From positions 1 through 26,617 of the IMG/VR virus record IMGVR_UViG_3300005583_000011: a stretch of 26,617 nt of DNA; one strand, given 5' to 3'. The translations under genes were made by a program, and so were the position numbers. The notes under the pieces were generated by a model, which was given only the letters and a program-made list of their open reading frames with translations, made no database searches and was not told the origin of the DNA. How positions within the stretch are numbered: the stretch's first letter is position 1; each line of letters opens with the position of its first letter. Shown here one piece after another: positions 1 to 7,379 of the stretch. This stretch comes from a virus.

Positions 1-3000
1 CCCGGCGCGGGCACCACCCAGACCACGACCGGCACCGCAGACCCCGCGCAGGCGGCGGCAGACGCAGCGGCGCTCACCGCCCGACGGGACAAGGCGCTCG
101 CGATCATCAACGACCGGCTTGAAAAGATGCGGGCGCGCGGCGCGCAGGGCACCATCCTCGCAGACTACCTGGAAGCCGAACTGAAGCGCGGCGTGCTGAC
201 GCCGGCGGAGCTATACGTGGCCTTCCAAGCCAGCAGCACGCTGGCGATCCAGTTGCCCGCCGGGGCTAACCACGACATCATGTTCGTCCCGCGCATACTC
301 ACGTCCGAGGTTAGCCCGGAGGCCTTAGCCGCCAGTGGCGGGACGGACGAGGCAACCATACCCGCGACGCGGACAGCCCCGACAAAATTAGCGCGGGGTT
401 TGATAAAGCTCTCCCTGGAACCCCAGTTCGCCAGCTTCATGCAAGAGAGCGCGGCGCACGAAGCGTTCCATGTGGTGCAGGACTACATCGCCAGCTACGA
501 CCCGTCGGCGGTGCGCCAAATTAAACGCGACTTCCGTGACGGGATGTCGCTGGCGGATGTGGACGGGACCTTGCGACGCAAGCTAGAGCTGGCGAGCACG
601 CCTAAACCCGGCGAGTCATACTGGTCTGCGTTGCAGAAATCCTACACGAATAGAACCTTCTCGTCGGGGGAGATGCAGGCCGTCATCTTCGGCGCGCTGG
701 CAGACGCCAACCGTCGAGGCGTGCCCATGACGGGCCTCAAGCCGTCCTACACGCGGCTGGTCCTGGCGCTCCGGCAGTTCTTCCAGAGACTCGGCGGCGT
801 GCTGCGCGCCGACGGGTTCACCAACACCGCCGATATGCTGAACTTGCTCGGCGAAGGGGGCGCGCGCCGCTTCGACACCCGCGCGGCGCCCCTCGGCACC
901 GGCGCAACGCAAGCCTCGACGCGGGGGGCGGCGCTAGGCCCGCAGTCCACACAAGCCATCAACGCCCAGGCGTTCCACGATATGGTGCAGGGCAACCAGC
1001 CTAAACCCGGCTGGTCCGACGCTATCCTTTCCACGCTGATCGGTCGCCTGCCGGGCGAGGGCAGCGGCGCTGCGATTGTGCGGACCTCCGTTAGCCGCGC
1101 CGCCGCCCTGCATAACCTATACAGGATGGTTGCGGGGAAGGGCTACACGGGTAGGGACGCGGGCACAGCTATGGAGCTGTCCATGATGAACACCGGCCGC
1201 ATCGAACAGGTTTTCACTGCCGGCATGGCCCATTACGACCCGACGACGGGGCGCACCACCATAAGGCGCGATATCAAGCCGCTGCTCAACATATTCAAAG
1301 ATAATGATATAACCGTCGCGCTCATGAAAACCTTCCAGGGCTACGCGGCCGCGCGGCAGGAACGCGATCTTAGGAAAACAGGGCGGGTGGGGTTCCTGCA
1401 AGCCACCGACCAGCAGGTACAGGACACGATAGCTCAGGAAGAAGCCGCGCACCCTAAATGGGCTACGGCAGTGAATGAGCTGCAAAAATATAATGAGGGG
1501 CTGCTCGACTTTGCGATAGCCACCGGCACCCTTGCTAAAGATAAGGCGGATGGTATGCGGATGGCGTTCTACACGCCCCTCTACCGGATTATGAACGCCG
1601 ACAATCGCGCCAACCCAACGCGCATGGCCAGCACGGCTATCGGGGCTAGCTTCCGCAACGTATCTAGCGCGCTGGATAAGGAGCGTAAAGGGGGAACGAA
1701 TCCGCTGAATGATCTGATTGAAAACATTATTGGCAACACAGATTCTATCATCCGAGCGGGGTTAAAAAACGTCGCGGCGAAAGAAGCGGCGGACACCCTG
1801 GTATTCGCTAAGCTGGGTGAAGTGAATACGACGGGGCAAAGGGACGCCAACACGATTACATATAGGGTAGATGGCAACGACGTTGATTTTAATGTCAACG
1901 ACCCCGTTTTGTTCAGCGTGCTGGCTACTATGCCGCGCGAAATACGACATGGCATCTACACTACGATGGCGGGGACGGCGCGTATATTCCGCAATTTTGT
2001 CACGGCCATGCCGTCGTTCATACTTACCAGCCTGTATAAGGGTAAGGGCATGGCGTATGTGCAAGAAGGGCAATCCATCTTCACCAACACGCTGGGCGGT
2101 ATGCGAGATGCCCTCAACGCGAGCACCGCACTTCAAAATTTCCAGATGCAGACCGGCTTTGGCGGTAACACCTTCGGCCAAGGTGACGAGAGTATGGCGC
2201 GTGGGTTCAAGCGTCAGCTCACTGACGAAGGTATGTTCAAAGCTATCGCCAAGGGGCGTCTGATCTCCGGCCTACGGCAGGGTTTTGGGACGCTGCAAGC
2301 CTGGTCCGAAGCTGCTGAAATGGCGGAGCGCCTAAAGCTCTCCGAGAATCTGCAAAAGCGGGGCGCCTCGGATGTGGACGCGGCCTACGGGGGTTACCTG
2401 CTGGCGCCCTACTCTCGCCGCGGCACCGGCGAAGGCTGGCTAGGCAGTTCACTACAATTTTTAATCCCGCTCGTCCCGTTCTTGAACGCCAAGCTGCAAA
2501 CGACGTATCGGCTTATCGAAAACGAGAAGGGCGATAAGCGCAGCATTTGGACCCTGGGTCTACCTCAGCAGATATTCTTGCGCGGTTTGGTTGTGACGGC
2601 GTTCTCTCTCATGGTCTATAGCCTGAACGTGGCCGGCGACGACGATGAATACAACGAAACGCCCAACTATCTGAACCTTGCATACGATAGAATTCCGTTG
2701 CCCGGCGGCGGGCAGATAACGCTGCCCCGCTTCTACGAAGTCGGCGGTATATTCGGCGCGTTGCCAGTGTTTATGCTAGACGCGATCCGACGGGGGGAGA
2801 GCAAGGACCTGGTGAACGCCCTTGTCACTGTCGGTCTCAACACCTTCTGGATGAACCCAACGCCTAAAGCGTTGGCGCCGATAGTGGAAATGTATGCTAA
2901 CCGTAACTTCTTCCAGGGCCGGCCGATTGAATCCAAGGCCGATCAGGGGCTACCAGTGGGGGAGCGCGCCAATCGGGACACCTCTTATATCGCACGCGCC

Positions 3001-3555
3001 CTCGCAGGCGCGGTCAACATGGTGGCCGGGGATGTTATTAGCCCCGCGCAGATGCAGGCGCTCCTCGGCGGTTACACGGGAATTTTAGGCGCTACGCTTA
3101 TGTCGGTGCTTGATAGCATCTTAGCCGCCGCCGGCGCCGTCCCAACAAAACCGTCCAGCGCCTTTGGGTCTCCGGCAGTCGACGCCCTTGCTAAAGTGTT
3201 CGGCGTCGGCAGTATCTACCGCGACGATGCAAACTACACTAAATCGCTAGACGAATATTACAAAATAAAAGAGATGGTCGATCAGCTTGTTCGTTCGCAA
3301 AACAGGGCGAAAGAGTTCCATGACTTCGACCGGCTCCAAGAGTTGGCCGGCGACGCGGGGCTACCGCTCCGACTTAAGGCGGTAGTCAACAATGCGGCAA
3401 CGCAAATGGAGGCTATCAACAAGCAGATAGCGCGCCACGAACGTAGTGATGCAGACCCCGACTACCGCCGCGACGCTATCCGCGTCTTGTCTGCTAGACG
3501 AACCGCCGTAGCGCGGCGGGTGGTGGAGCAGGCCAAAGCTATCGGGGCGTTCTAG
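1..3555 (+). CDS. Large virion polyvalent protein, C-terminal part (LPD38-like; HEAFH motif)
   Basis: The reading frame is open from the first base, so this is the 3' part of a larger gene; the ATG at 127 is only an internal methionine. 1184 residues are visible. Near visible residue 153 (457-471) is HEAFH, a HExxH zinc-metalloprotease-like motif. The C-terminal half contains a stretch around FLIPLVPFLNAKLQT (about 2455-2505), followed by a hydrophobic segment (about 2575-2635). This resembles the LPD38 domain found in giant phage polyvalent proteins, which are packaged in the virion and enter the cell with the DNA. The last 100 residues are charged and helical. Size, position next to the lysis genes and domain type fit an internal or ejected virion protein. 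Proteolytic activity is inferred from one motif only. The family call is moderately sure; the missing N-terminus may hold further enzymatic domains. Confidence 0.8.
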   Translation, partial: PGAGTTQTTTGTADPAQAAADAAALTARRDKALAIINDRLEKMRARGAQGTILADYLEAELKRGVLTPAELYVAFQASSTLAIQLPAGANHDIMFVPRILTSEVSPEALAASGGTDEATIPATRTAPTKLARGLIKLSLEPQFASFMQESAAHEAFHVVQDYIASYDPSAVRQIKRDFRDGMSLADVDGTLRRKLELASTPKPGESYWSALQKSYTNRTFSSGEMQAVIFGALADANRRGVPMTGLKPSYTRLVLALRQFFQRLGGVLRADGFTNTADMLNLLGEGGARRFDTRAAPLGTGATQASTRGAALGPQSTQAINAQAFHDMVQGNQPKPGWSDAILSTLIGRLPGEGSGAAIVRTSVSRAAALHNLYRMVAGKGYTGRDAGTAMELSMMNTGRIEQVFTAGMAHYDPTTGRTTIRRDIKPLLNIFKDNDITVALMKTFQGYAAARQERDLRKTGRVGFLQATDQQVQDTIAQEEAAHPKWATAVNELQKYNEGLLDFAIATGTLAKDKADGMRMAFYTPLYRIMNADNRANPTRMASTAIGASFRNVSSALDKERKGGTNPLNDLIENIIGNTDSIIRAGLKNVAAKEAADTLVFAKLGEVNTTGQRDANTITYRVDGNDVDFNVNDPVLFSVLATMPREIRHGIYTTMAGTARIFRNFVTAMPSFILTSLYKGKGMAYVQEGQSIFTNTLGGMRDALNASTALQNFQMQTGFGGNTFGQGDESMARGFKRQLTDEGMFKAIAKGRLISGLRQGFGTLQAWSEAAEMAERLKLSENLQKRGASDVDAAYGGYLLAPYSRRGTGEGWLGSSLQFLIPLVPFLNAKLQTTYRLIENEKGDKRSIWTLGLPQQIFLRGLVVTAFSLMVYSLNVAGDDDEYNETPNYLNLAYDRIPLPGGGQITLPRFYEVGGIFGALPVFMLDAIRRGESKDLVNALVTVGLNTFWMNPTPKALAPIVEMYANRNFFQGRPIESKADQGLPVGERANRDTSYIARALAGAVNMVAGDVISPAQMQALLGGYTGILGATLMSVLDSILAAAGAVPTKPSSAFGSPAVDALAKVFGVGSIYRDDANYTKSLDEYYKIKEMVDQLVRSQNRAKEFHDFDRLQELAGDAGLPLRLKAVVNNAATQMEAINKQIARHERSDADPDYRRDAIRVLSARRTAVARRVVEQAKAIGAF

Positions 3556-3579
3556 CCCCGCGCCGCCGGGGTGTAGTCC

Positions 3580-3882
3580 TCACCCGGAGCGCCACACCCG
3601 CGTGCCGGTTGGGCGGCGGTTGACGATGAAGTGCAGGTTGCGCTTGCGGGCTTGCTTGCTGACGAACGAGGAGAGGTTGTGGTGCGGCATGGGCCAGAAG
3701 AAGCTGTCCCCGACGGCCATCATCAGCATCGTGTCGAGGAGCAGCCGGCTGGTAGCGGTTAGGTTGAGGTCCTCTTTCGTCGGGACAGGGACGCCGCGCT
3801 CGATGAGGATCGTATCCGGCTCCACATCCGAGGCTGGCGGATCATCCGGCACGGGTTCCAGGGGGGCTACAGTCTTGGCCAT
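3580..3882 (-). CDS. Small conserved phage protein (DUF7303-like)
   Basis: 100 residues starting MAKTVAPLEP, on the opposite strand to both neighbours. The N-terminal third is acidic and proline-rich. The C-terminal half has the pattern GDSFFWPMP followed about 20 residues later by SKQARKRN and a final RRPTGTRVWR. This layout (VGDSFF, then a basic helix, then a GxRVWR ending) is typical of a small phage family that I associate with DUF7303; the name is from memory. No catalytic residues are evident. It converges with the polyvalent gene, leaving only 24 bases between the stop codons. Its ribosome-binding site is weak. Function unknown. Confidence 0.6.
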   Translation of the reverse strand: MAKTVAPLEPVPDDPPASDVEPDTILIERGVPVPTKEDLNLTATSRLLLDTMLMMAVGDSFFWPMPHHNLSSFVSKQARKRNLHFIVNRRPTGTRVWRSG

Positions 3883-4064
3883 AGGTGGGGGTGCTTTCTG
3901 TTAAGACTCAGGCATACTCGGCTGGGCTACCCACGTTGATATAGCTTGCCGCTACGCTGCCGGCCAGTGTAAAACCGCAGCGCGGCTACCATCCCCGCCC
4001 ATCGGACTCGTCCGCGCCCTGATACGTTTGACGCTGAAACGGTAAACATTTTGTGTGAATAACA
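3883..4064. other. Intergenic region between divergent small genes
   Basis: No convincing gene on either strand. A minus-strand frame from 4191 to 3952 has only a GTG start and protein-unlike composition. On the plus strand TTGACG (4028-4033) is followed 17 bases later by TTGTGT, a weak sigma70-like candidate that could serve the small-gene run starting at 4065 or 4219. The upstream promoter of the minus-strand gene at 3882 is not recognisable. Confidence 0.35.
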
Positions 4065-4232
4065 ATGTGTAATCAACTCCAATACCACGAGGATTTAGGC
4101 CGCACGGTAATGTCCGGCCTGGAAACACCAAATCTAGAACCGCGTCGCCTACAGATTTGGTTTCGGCTGTTGGGTATGACCGTCGCGGCACAGATTAAAA
4201 TGGCGAAGGAGGCTGAAAATGCAGGGTTATAG
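4065..4232 (+). CDS. Possible small protein, 55 aa
   Basis: An ATG frame of 55 residues beginning MCNQLQYHED and ending KMAKEAENAGL, overlapping the next gene by 14 bases. The composition is protein-like (amphipathic, mixed charge, with an IWFRLLGMTVAAQIK helix). The start has no Shine-Dalgarno sequence, and the internal ATG at 4110 is no better. It could be a real small phage gene that couples to the membrane-protein gene behind it, or chance coding in the leader of that gene. No family recognised. Confidence 0.35.
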   Translation: MCNQLQYHEDLGRTVMSGLETPNLEPRRLQIWFRLLGMTVAAQIKMAKEAENAGL

Positions 4233-4395
4233 GACTATCATCCTCGCGGCGGGAATGCTCTTCGCCCCGCTGCTCGCCCGCTGGGGGTTCGCTGTTGACC
4301 CTGGCGCTCTGGCGGACGGCATGATGCTGGTCTATCCGGCTATCATGGCCGTCATGCGGGCAATCACTCGCACGCCGTTGGGGGAGAAAGAATGA
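4219..4395 (+). CDS. Small membrane protein, holin-like
   Basis: 58 residues starting MQGYRTIILAAGMLFAPLL and ending RTPLGEKE, preceded by a strong AAGGAGG site. There is one clear hydrophobic segment at the N-terminus and a second, weaker one at MLVYPAIMAVM. Short proteins of the form M-x-GYRTI(I/V), hydrophobic middle and (T)TPxGxKE ending recur in phage lysis regions and are often annotated as membrane or holin-like. Its position at the head of the gene run leading to the endolysin agrees with a holin role, but that role is inference from context and hydrophobicity. Confidence 0.65.
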   Translation: MQGYRTIILAAGMLFAPLLARWGFAVDPGALADGMMLVYPAIMAVMRAITRTPLGEKE

Positions 4396-4475
4396 GCCGC
4401 ATCCTATTCACGGTTGTTCTGCGGGTTGCGGAAACAGTTCTGGTAAGAATACCAACAGGGGGGTACTCGTTATGA
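4392..4475 (+). CDS. Possible tiny membrane peptide, 27 aa
   Basis: ATG overlaps the stop of the preceding gene (ATGA), and its own stop overlaps the start of the next gene. It encodes MSRILFTVVLRVAETVLVRI followed by seven residues. The double overlap suggests translational coupling. The start resembles that of the lipoprotein at 5152 (MRRILFAAALLIA), so this could be a decayed paralogue or simply a coupling leader. No family recognised. Confidence 0.3.
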   Translation: MSRILFTVVLRVAETVLVRIPTGGYSL

Positions 4476-4618
4476 GCAAGACATCTAAACACTATCTGGC
4501 CACCGGCACCGCATACACTGGCCCCGTTCACAAGATGGGAAAGGTTCTGCACACTGGGGCCGCGCACACCGCCAAGAGTAAGAAGGTCACCCACACGCCG
4601 CCCAAAACAAAGAAGTAG
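4472..4618 (+). CDS. Small basic phage protein, 48 aa
   Basis: 48 residues, starting MSKTSKHYLATGTAYTG and ending in lysine-rich THTPPKTKK. It is strongly basic, rich in Lys, His and Thr, with no predicted membrane segment. The start overlaps the tiny upstream frame, and an A/G-rich site (ACAGGGGGG) lies about 10 bases upstream. Similar small Lys-rich proteins sit beside MKGLYANI-type proteins in many proteobacterial phages. They are likely DNA-associated or virion-associated, but the function is unknown. Confidence 0.6.
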   Translation: MSKTSKHYLATGTAYTGPVHKMGKVLHTGAAHTAKSKKVTHTPPKTKK

Positions 4619-4684
4619 AACCACCCCAGAGGCTGGGGTTGCATGGCGCGGCGTTGCAAAACATAACGGAAAAGGACGCGGGAA

Positions 4685-4828
4685 ATGAAGGGCCTATACG
4701 CTAACATCAACGCTAAGAAAAAGCGCATCTCTGAAGGCAGCGGCGAAAAGATGCGAAAGGCCGGAGCCAAAGGCGCGCCGACTGCCGCGGCGTTCAAGGC
4801 GTCTGTTAAAACCGCGAAAAAGAAATAG
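4685..4828 (+). CDS. Small basic phage protein (MKGLYANI family), 47 aa
   Basis: 47 residues: MKGLYANINAKKKRI, then a GSGEKMRKAGAKGAPTAAAF core and a Lys-rich end. This is a recognisable recurrent phage protein type of about this length, always small and basic and found with the DUF6321-like protein that follows here. AAAGGACG upstream serves as ribosome-binding site. Function is unknown. Basic charge and late-region location suggest a minor virion or nucleic-acid-associated role, which is inference. Confidence 0.75.
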   Translation: MKGLYANINAKKKRISEGSGEKMRKAGAKGAPTAAAFKASVKTAKKK

Positions 4829-4866
4829 CCGCGGATAGCGCGGTCAATAACCAACCGGAGTGCAGC

Positions 4867-5121
4867 ATGGCGAAGTCATTGGCTTGGACACGCAAGGAAG
4901 GTAAGTCGGAGGCTGGCGGCCTCAACGCTAAGGGGCGCGCCTCCTACAACCGGGCCAACCCCGGCAAGCCAGGGTTGAAGGCGCCGCAGCCGGGGGGTGG
5001 GCCGCGCAAGGACTCCTTCTGCGCCCGGATGAGCGGCATGAAGGCGAAACTGACTTCGGCGAAGACCGCCAACGACCCGAACAGCCGCATCAACAAGTCT
5101 CTCCGAGCGTGGAAGTGTTAA
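4867..5121 (+). CDS. DUF6321-like conserved phage protein
   Basis: 84 residues beginning MAKSLAWTRKEGKSEAGGLN. The family signature runs through the whole protein: GGLNAKGRASYNRANPG, KAPQPGGG, then RKDSFCARMSGMKAKLTSAK and the invariant-looking ending NSRINKSLRAWKC. Length matches the family. A CCGGAG site lies 9 bases before the ATG. It is highly basic and Gly-rich, without a catalytic motif. These proteins accompany the MKGLYANI protein in phage late regions; the biochemical role is not known. Confidence 0.85.
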   Translation: MAKSLAWTRKEGKSEAGGLNAKGRASYNRANPGKPGLKAPQPGGGPRKDSFCARMSGMKAKLTSAKTANDPNSRINKSLRAWKC

Positions 5122-5151
5122 TGCGTCATGCGCGCCGCCAGGAGAGAACGA

Positions 5152-5523
5152 ATGAGACGCATTCTATTCGCCGCCGCCCTGCTGATCGCCGCGTGCGGCG
5201 CCGTCCCACCACCGAAGACGCCCGCCCAGGCGCTCGTTGAGGCGCGGGCTGGTCTGGGCAGCGCGGTTGCTGCTTTCAACGTCTACGCCTCGCAGCGACC
5301 GTTCTGTGGCGACGGCGGGGCCAAGCCGGCGCCGCTCTGTGCTGACCGGGCCGCTGTCATCCAGGGCGCGCGCGCCGCGCACCAGGTCGCCGACGCGCTG
5401 AGCCGGGCGGAGGCCACCATCCAGGCGCTCGACGTGGCTGACTCCCAATGGCCGGCACTGGCCGAGCCGCTGACCCTGCTGAAGAACTTCCAGGCGTTCG
5501 TCGTCAAAGCGAAGGGAAACTGA
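5152..5523 (+). CDS. Putative phage lipoprotein in lysis cassette
   Basis: The ATG at 5152 is chosen over 5128 because CAGGAGAG lies just upstream. The 123-residue product starts MRRILFAAALLIAACG: two arginines, a hydrophobic core and the lipobox IAAC, so cleavage before Cys15 and lipidation are expected. The mature part is Ala-rich and helical with two further Cys (around FCGDGG and PLCADR) that could form a disulfide. It sits four bases before the 73 aa gene and upstream of the endolysin. An outer-membrane spanin-type role is possible, but spanins are usually encoded after the endolysin and Rz1-type proteins are proline-rich, so this stays a guess. Confidence 0.65.
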   Translation: MRRILFAAALLIAACGAVPPPKTPAQALVEARAGLGSAVAAFNVYASQRPFCGDGGAKPAPLCADRAAVIQGARAAHQVADALSRAEATIQALDVADSQWPALAEPLTLLKNFQAFVVKAKGN

Positions 5524-5525
5524 CC

Positions 5526-5747
5526 ATGGGTATCCTTGAGATTATCGCCCTGGTAGCGGAGCTGGCGCCGAAGGTGATCAACGCCGGCAAGTCGGTGGCT
5601 GACCTCTGGCGCGCGGCCGGCGGCATCATCGCTGACGCGGAGAAGACCGGGAAGGTGGACGCCGACGCCGCCCTGCGGCTGAAGGTGCTGGTCGACGCCC
5701 AACTAGCGGCGCTGGATCGCAATGCTGATGAAGCGAAGGCAGTCTGA
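5526..5747 (+). CDS. Small hypothetical protein in lysis cassette, 73 aa
   Basis: Starts at the ATG two bases after the lipoprotein stop, with AAGGGAAA as ribosome-binding site; the longer frame from 5448 lies inside the lipoprotein gene and is not used. The product begins MGILEIIALVAELAPKVI, an amphipathic rather than fully hydrophobic helix, followed by helical Ala-rich sequence ending LDRNADEAKAV. Its stop overlaps the endolysin start (TGATG). Position between lipoprotein and endolysin suggests lysis or structural accessory function. No family recognised. Confidence 0.6.
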   Translation: MGILEIIALVAELAPKVINAGKSVADLWRAAGGIIADAEKTGKVDADAALRLKVLVDAQLAALDRNADEAKAV

Positions 5748-6271
5748 TGGAATCCAATTTCGTCGCCTGTCTGAGCCATATCCTGGCCATGGAGGGCGGG
5801 TTCTCTAACGACCCATCCGACCGTGGCGGCGCCACCAACTGGGGCATCACAGCGGCCACGCTGGCGCATTACCGGGGCCACGCCGTGACGGCGGACGATG
5901 TGGCGAGCATCGAACCGGAGGAAGCGCGGGCGATCTATCATGCCGGCTACTGGGCCACATGCCGGGCGCCGGAATTGCCGGGCGGTGTGGATCTGATGGT
6001 GTTCGACGTGTCGGTGAACAGCGGGCCAGGCCGCGCAGTAAAGATGCTGCAAGGCGCGCTCGACGTGAAAGCGGACGGGGTGTTTGGGCCGATGACGATG
6101 AAGGCCGTGGCCGCAACAAAGCCCGGCGACTTGATCGGCGTCATCGTCGACAAGCGCCGGGCGTTTTATCATGGCATCGTTGACCGCAATGCCTCACAAT
6201 CCAAATTCCTGCGTGGGTGGCTCAACCGGGTGGACGCGACGTTGACACGCGCGAGGGCGATGGCGCGGTAG
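5747..6271 (+). CDS. Endolysin, GH108-type lysozyme with C-terminal peptidoglycan-binding part
   Basis: 174 residues. The N-terminus carries the GH108 signature: EGGFSNDPSDRGG at residues 16-28, followed by TNWGIT. Glu16 is the expected catalytic acid that cleaves the glycan strands of peptidoglycan. The C-terminal part (from about residue 88, VFDVSVNSG, to the end) matches the predicted peptidoglycan-binding domain usually fused to GH108, with KADGVFGPMT as its core. Length fits the family. There is no signal peptide, so release would depend on a holin, possibly the 58 aa membrane protein at 4219. Translation is coupled to the previous gene by TGATG. The 3' end overlaps the convergent minus-strand gene by 50 bases. 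Confidence 0.9.
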   Translation: MESNFVACLSHILAMEGGFSNDPSDRGGATNWGITAATLAHYRGHAVTADDVASIEPEEARAIYHAGYWATCRAPELPGGVDLMVFDVSVNSGPGRAVKMLQGALDVKADGVFGPMTMKAVAATKPGDLIGVIVDKRRAFYHGIVDRNASQSKFLRGWLNRVDATLTRARAMAR

Positions 6272-6611
6272 GGGGCGAGAGTCTAACCAGCGCGCGGCTA
6301 ACCCTGCATGACAAGCCCATCCTCCCTGCGTTCATGACCACAAGCGTTCGCTTCGTTTGATCCGTCTTGAACGCCTTCCCGCGCAAGGGGCGCGGCCCCG
6401 CCATGAACCGGCGGAACCATTCATAATCGTGTATGGCCACCGGCTCGCCCGCCATCGCGCCGCATTTCGCACATTCAAGCGATGCCGTGCCGGCGGGGAA
6501 CACCGCCACCCAGTCGTGCCCGCACGCCATGCACGCGACGTATTTCGCTGCGTGGGGGCGGTGGTCATCTAGCGTGATGATGTCCGCCGGCGGGGGTTCG
6601 TTTGTCGTCAT
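6222..6611 (-). CDS. Small zinc-ribbon protein
   Basis: 129 residues from the ATG at 6611 (GAGGA seven bases upstream); a GTG one codon earlier is less well placed. A zinc-ribbon is clear: CMACGHDW, then about 16 residues, then CAKCG. It is followed by HDYEWFRRFM, a pattern seen in small phage zinc-ribbon proteins. The last 50 residues are Ser/Pro/Arg-rich and overlap the endolysin gene on the other strand, so the C-terminus may be low in function. It is the last gene of the minus operon. A nucleic-acid or protein-binding role is likely; the partner is unknown. Confidence 0.65.
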   Translation of the reverse strand: MTTNEPPPADIITLDDHRPHAAKYVACMACGHDWVAVFPAGTASLECAKCGAMAGEPVAIHDYEWFRRFMAGPRPLRGKAFKTDQTKRTLVVMNAGRMGLSCRVSRALVRLSPPTAPSPSRVSTSRPPG

Positions 6612-6621
6612 CACCTAATCC

Positions 6622-7164
6622 TCACACCAAAACATTCAAAAGCATACTGCGCGCGGGGCAAGCCGCCGGCATACTATCTGGGTCTATCTGCAAAGCCAGC
6701 AACCCGCCTTTTGTTTCCCCGCACACATGGAACCCGGCCTTCCTGTATGTCCAACCCCAAGTCGGAACACCACGAACGGAAATAGGCGTTACTTTCGCGC
6801 GGTTGATAAATGTTACGAGGCCCAAGGGCGGAGGGTCTCCAAAATGAGCGCGGGTAGCGGAAAGCGCGGATAGAATTAAGTCTGATGCCTTTCCAGCGCA
6901 CTCCGAACGAAACGCCGAACAAATCCAGGCTCCGGCCCATGCGTGCTTCACATATTCCGCAAACGGGTAACTCGTTACCCAGAATGCCTTGTGTGATTCA
7001 TGCAAGAAAACCGCGCATCGCCCTGGCGGAACGAACTGCGGCGATCCAATCTTCTGGCGGTTGTAGTGCCGATCAGCCAGAACGCGTGCCAGAGGATCCG
7101 CGCGGTGCGATTTAAGCCACGGTTGTCGCGCTATACAACGTTTTGGCGGGTGTTCGTCTGTCAT
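6622..7164 (-). CDS. Conserved phage protein, possible GNAT/Mom-like acyltransferase fold
   Basis: 180 residues. Conserved-looking blocks are DRHYNRQKIGSPQFVPPG, HAWAGAWICSAFRSE, PPPLGLVTFIN and YRKAGFHVCGETKGGL. This family is common in phages and actinobacteria as a hypothetical protein. An RHY(S/N)R motif near the N-terminus and a C-terminal G-x-x-YRKAGF block recall GNAT-type proteins and, more loosely, the Mu Mom DNA-modification family. That link is tentative and rests on visual resemblance only. The start overlaps the upstream gene (ATGA), so it is translationally coupled within the operon. Confidence 0.6.
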   Translation of the reverse strand: MTDEHPPKRCIARQPWLKSHRADPLARVLADRHYNRQKIGSPQFVPPGRCAVFLHESHKAFWVTSYPFAEYVKHAWAGAWICSAFRSECAGKASDLILSALSATRAHFGDPPPLGLVTFINRAKVTPISVRGVPTWGWTYRKAGFHVCGETKGGLLALQIDPDSMPAACPARSMLLNVLV

Positions 7165-7361
7165 CTTACCATCCCCCGCTGTTCGATCTCAATTGCCTCG
7201 CGTTCCAACCGCGCCGCCGCGAGTAAATTGCACTGCTCCATAAGCGTTTGCCCCGCCTTCGCGTCCTGTTGCGCAAATTGCAGCCGCACGTTCGCCCGAG
7301 CACGCAGGGTGGGCGGGGTTCGCAGGTGCGCGGTCTGGTCGCCGAGTGCGAATTGAGTCAT
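7161..7361 (-). CDS. Small hypothetical protein, 66 aa
   Basis: 66 residues starting MTQFALGDQTAHLRT and mostly helical: RANVRLQFAQQDAKAG and LLAAARLEREAIEIEQRG look like a coiled-coil or helical hairpin. Its stop overlaps the start of the next gene (ATGA) and its start lies 18 bases after the GcrA-like gene, with CACGGAGA as ribosome-binding site. No family recognised. Operon position suggests an accessory to one of the regulators around it. Confidence 0.55.
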   Translation of the reverse strand: MTQFALGDQTAHLRTPPTLRARANVRLQFAQQDAKAGQTLMEQCNLLAAARLEREAIEIEQRGMVR

Positions 7362-7379
7362 GATACGGTCTCCGTGAGG

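Noticed and set aside
3555-3600. Weak stem CCCCG/CGGGG after the polyvalent gene
   Set aside because: Only five base pairs with no T-run; not enough to call a terminator.
3952-4191. Minus-strand frame of 79 aa
   Set aside because: GTG start without Shine-Dalgarno sequence and composition unlike a protein; it competes with a more protein-like plus frame.
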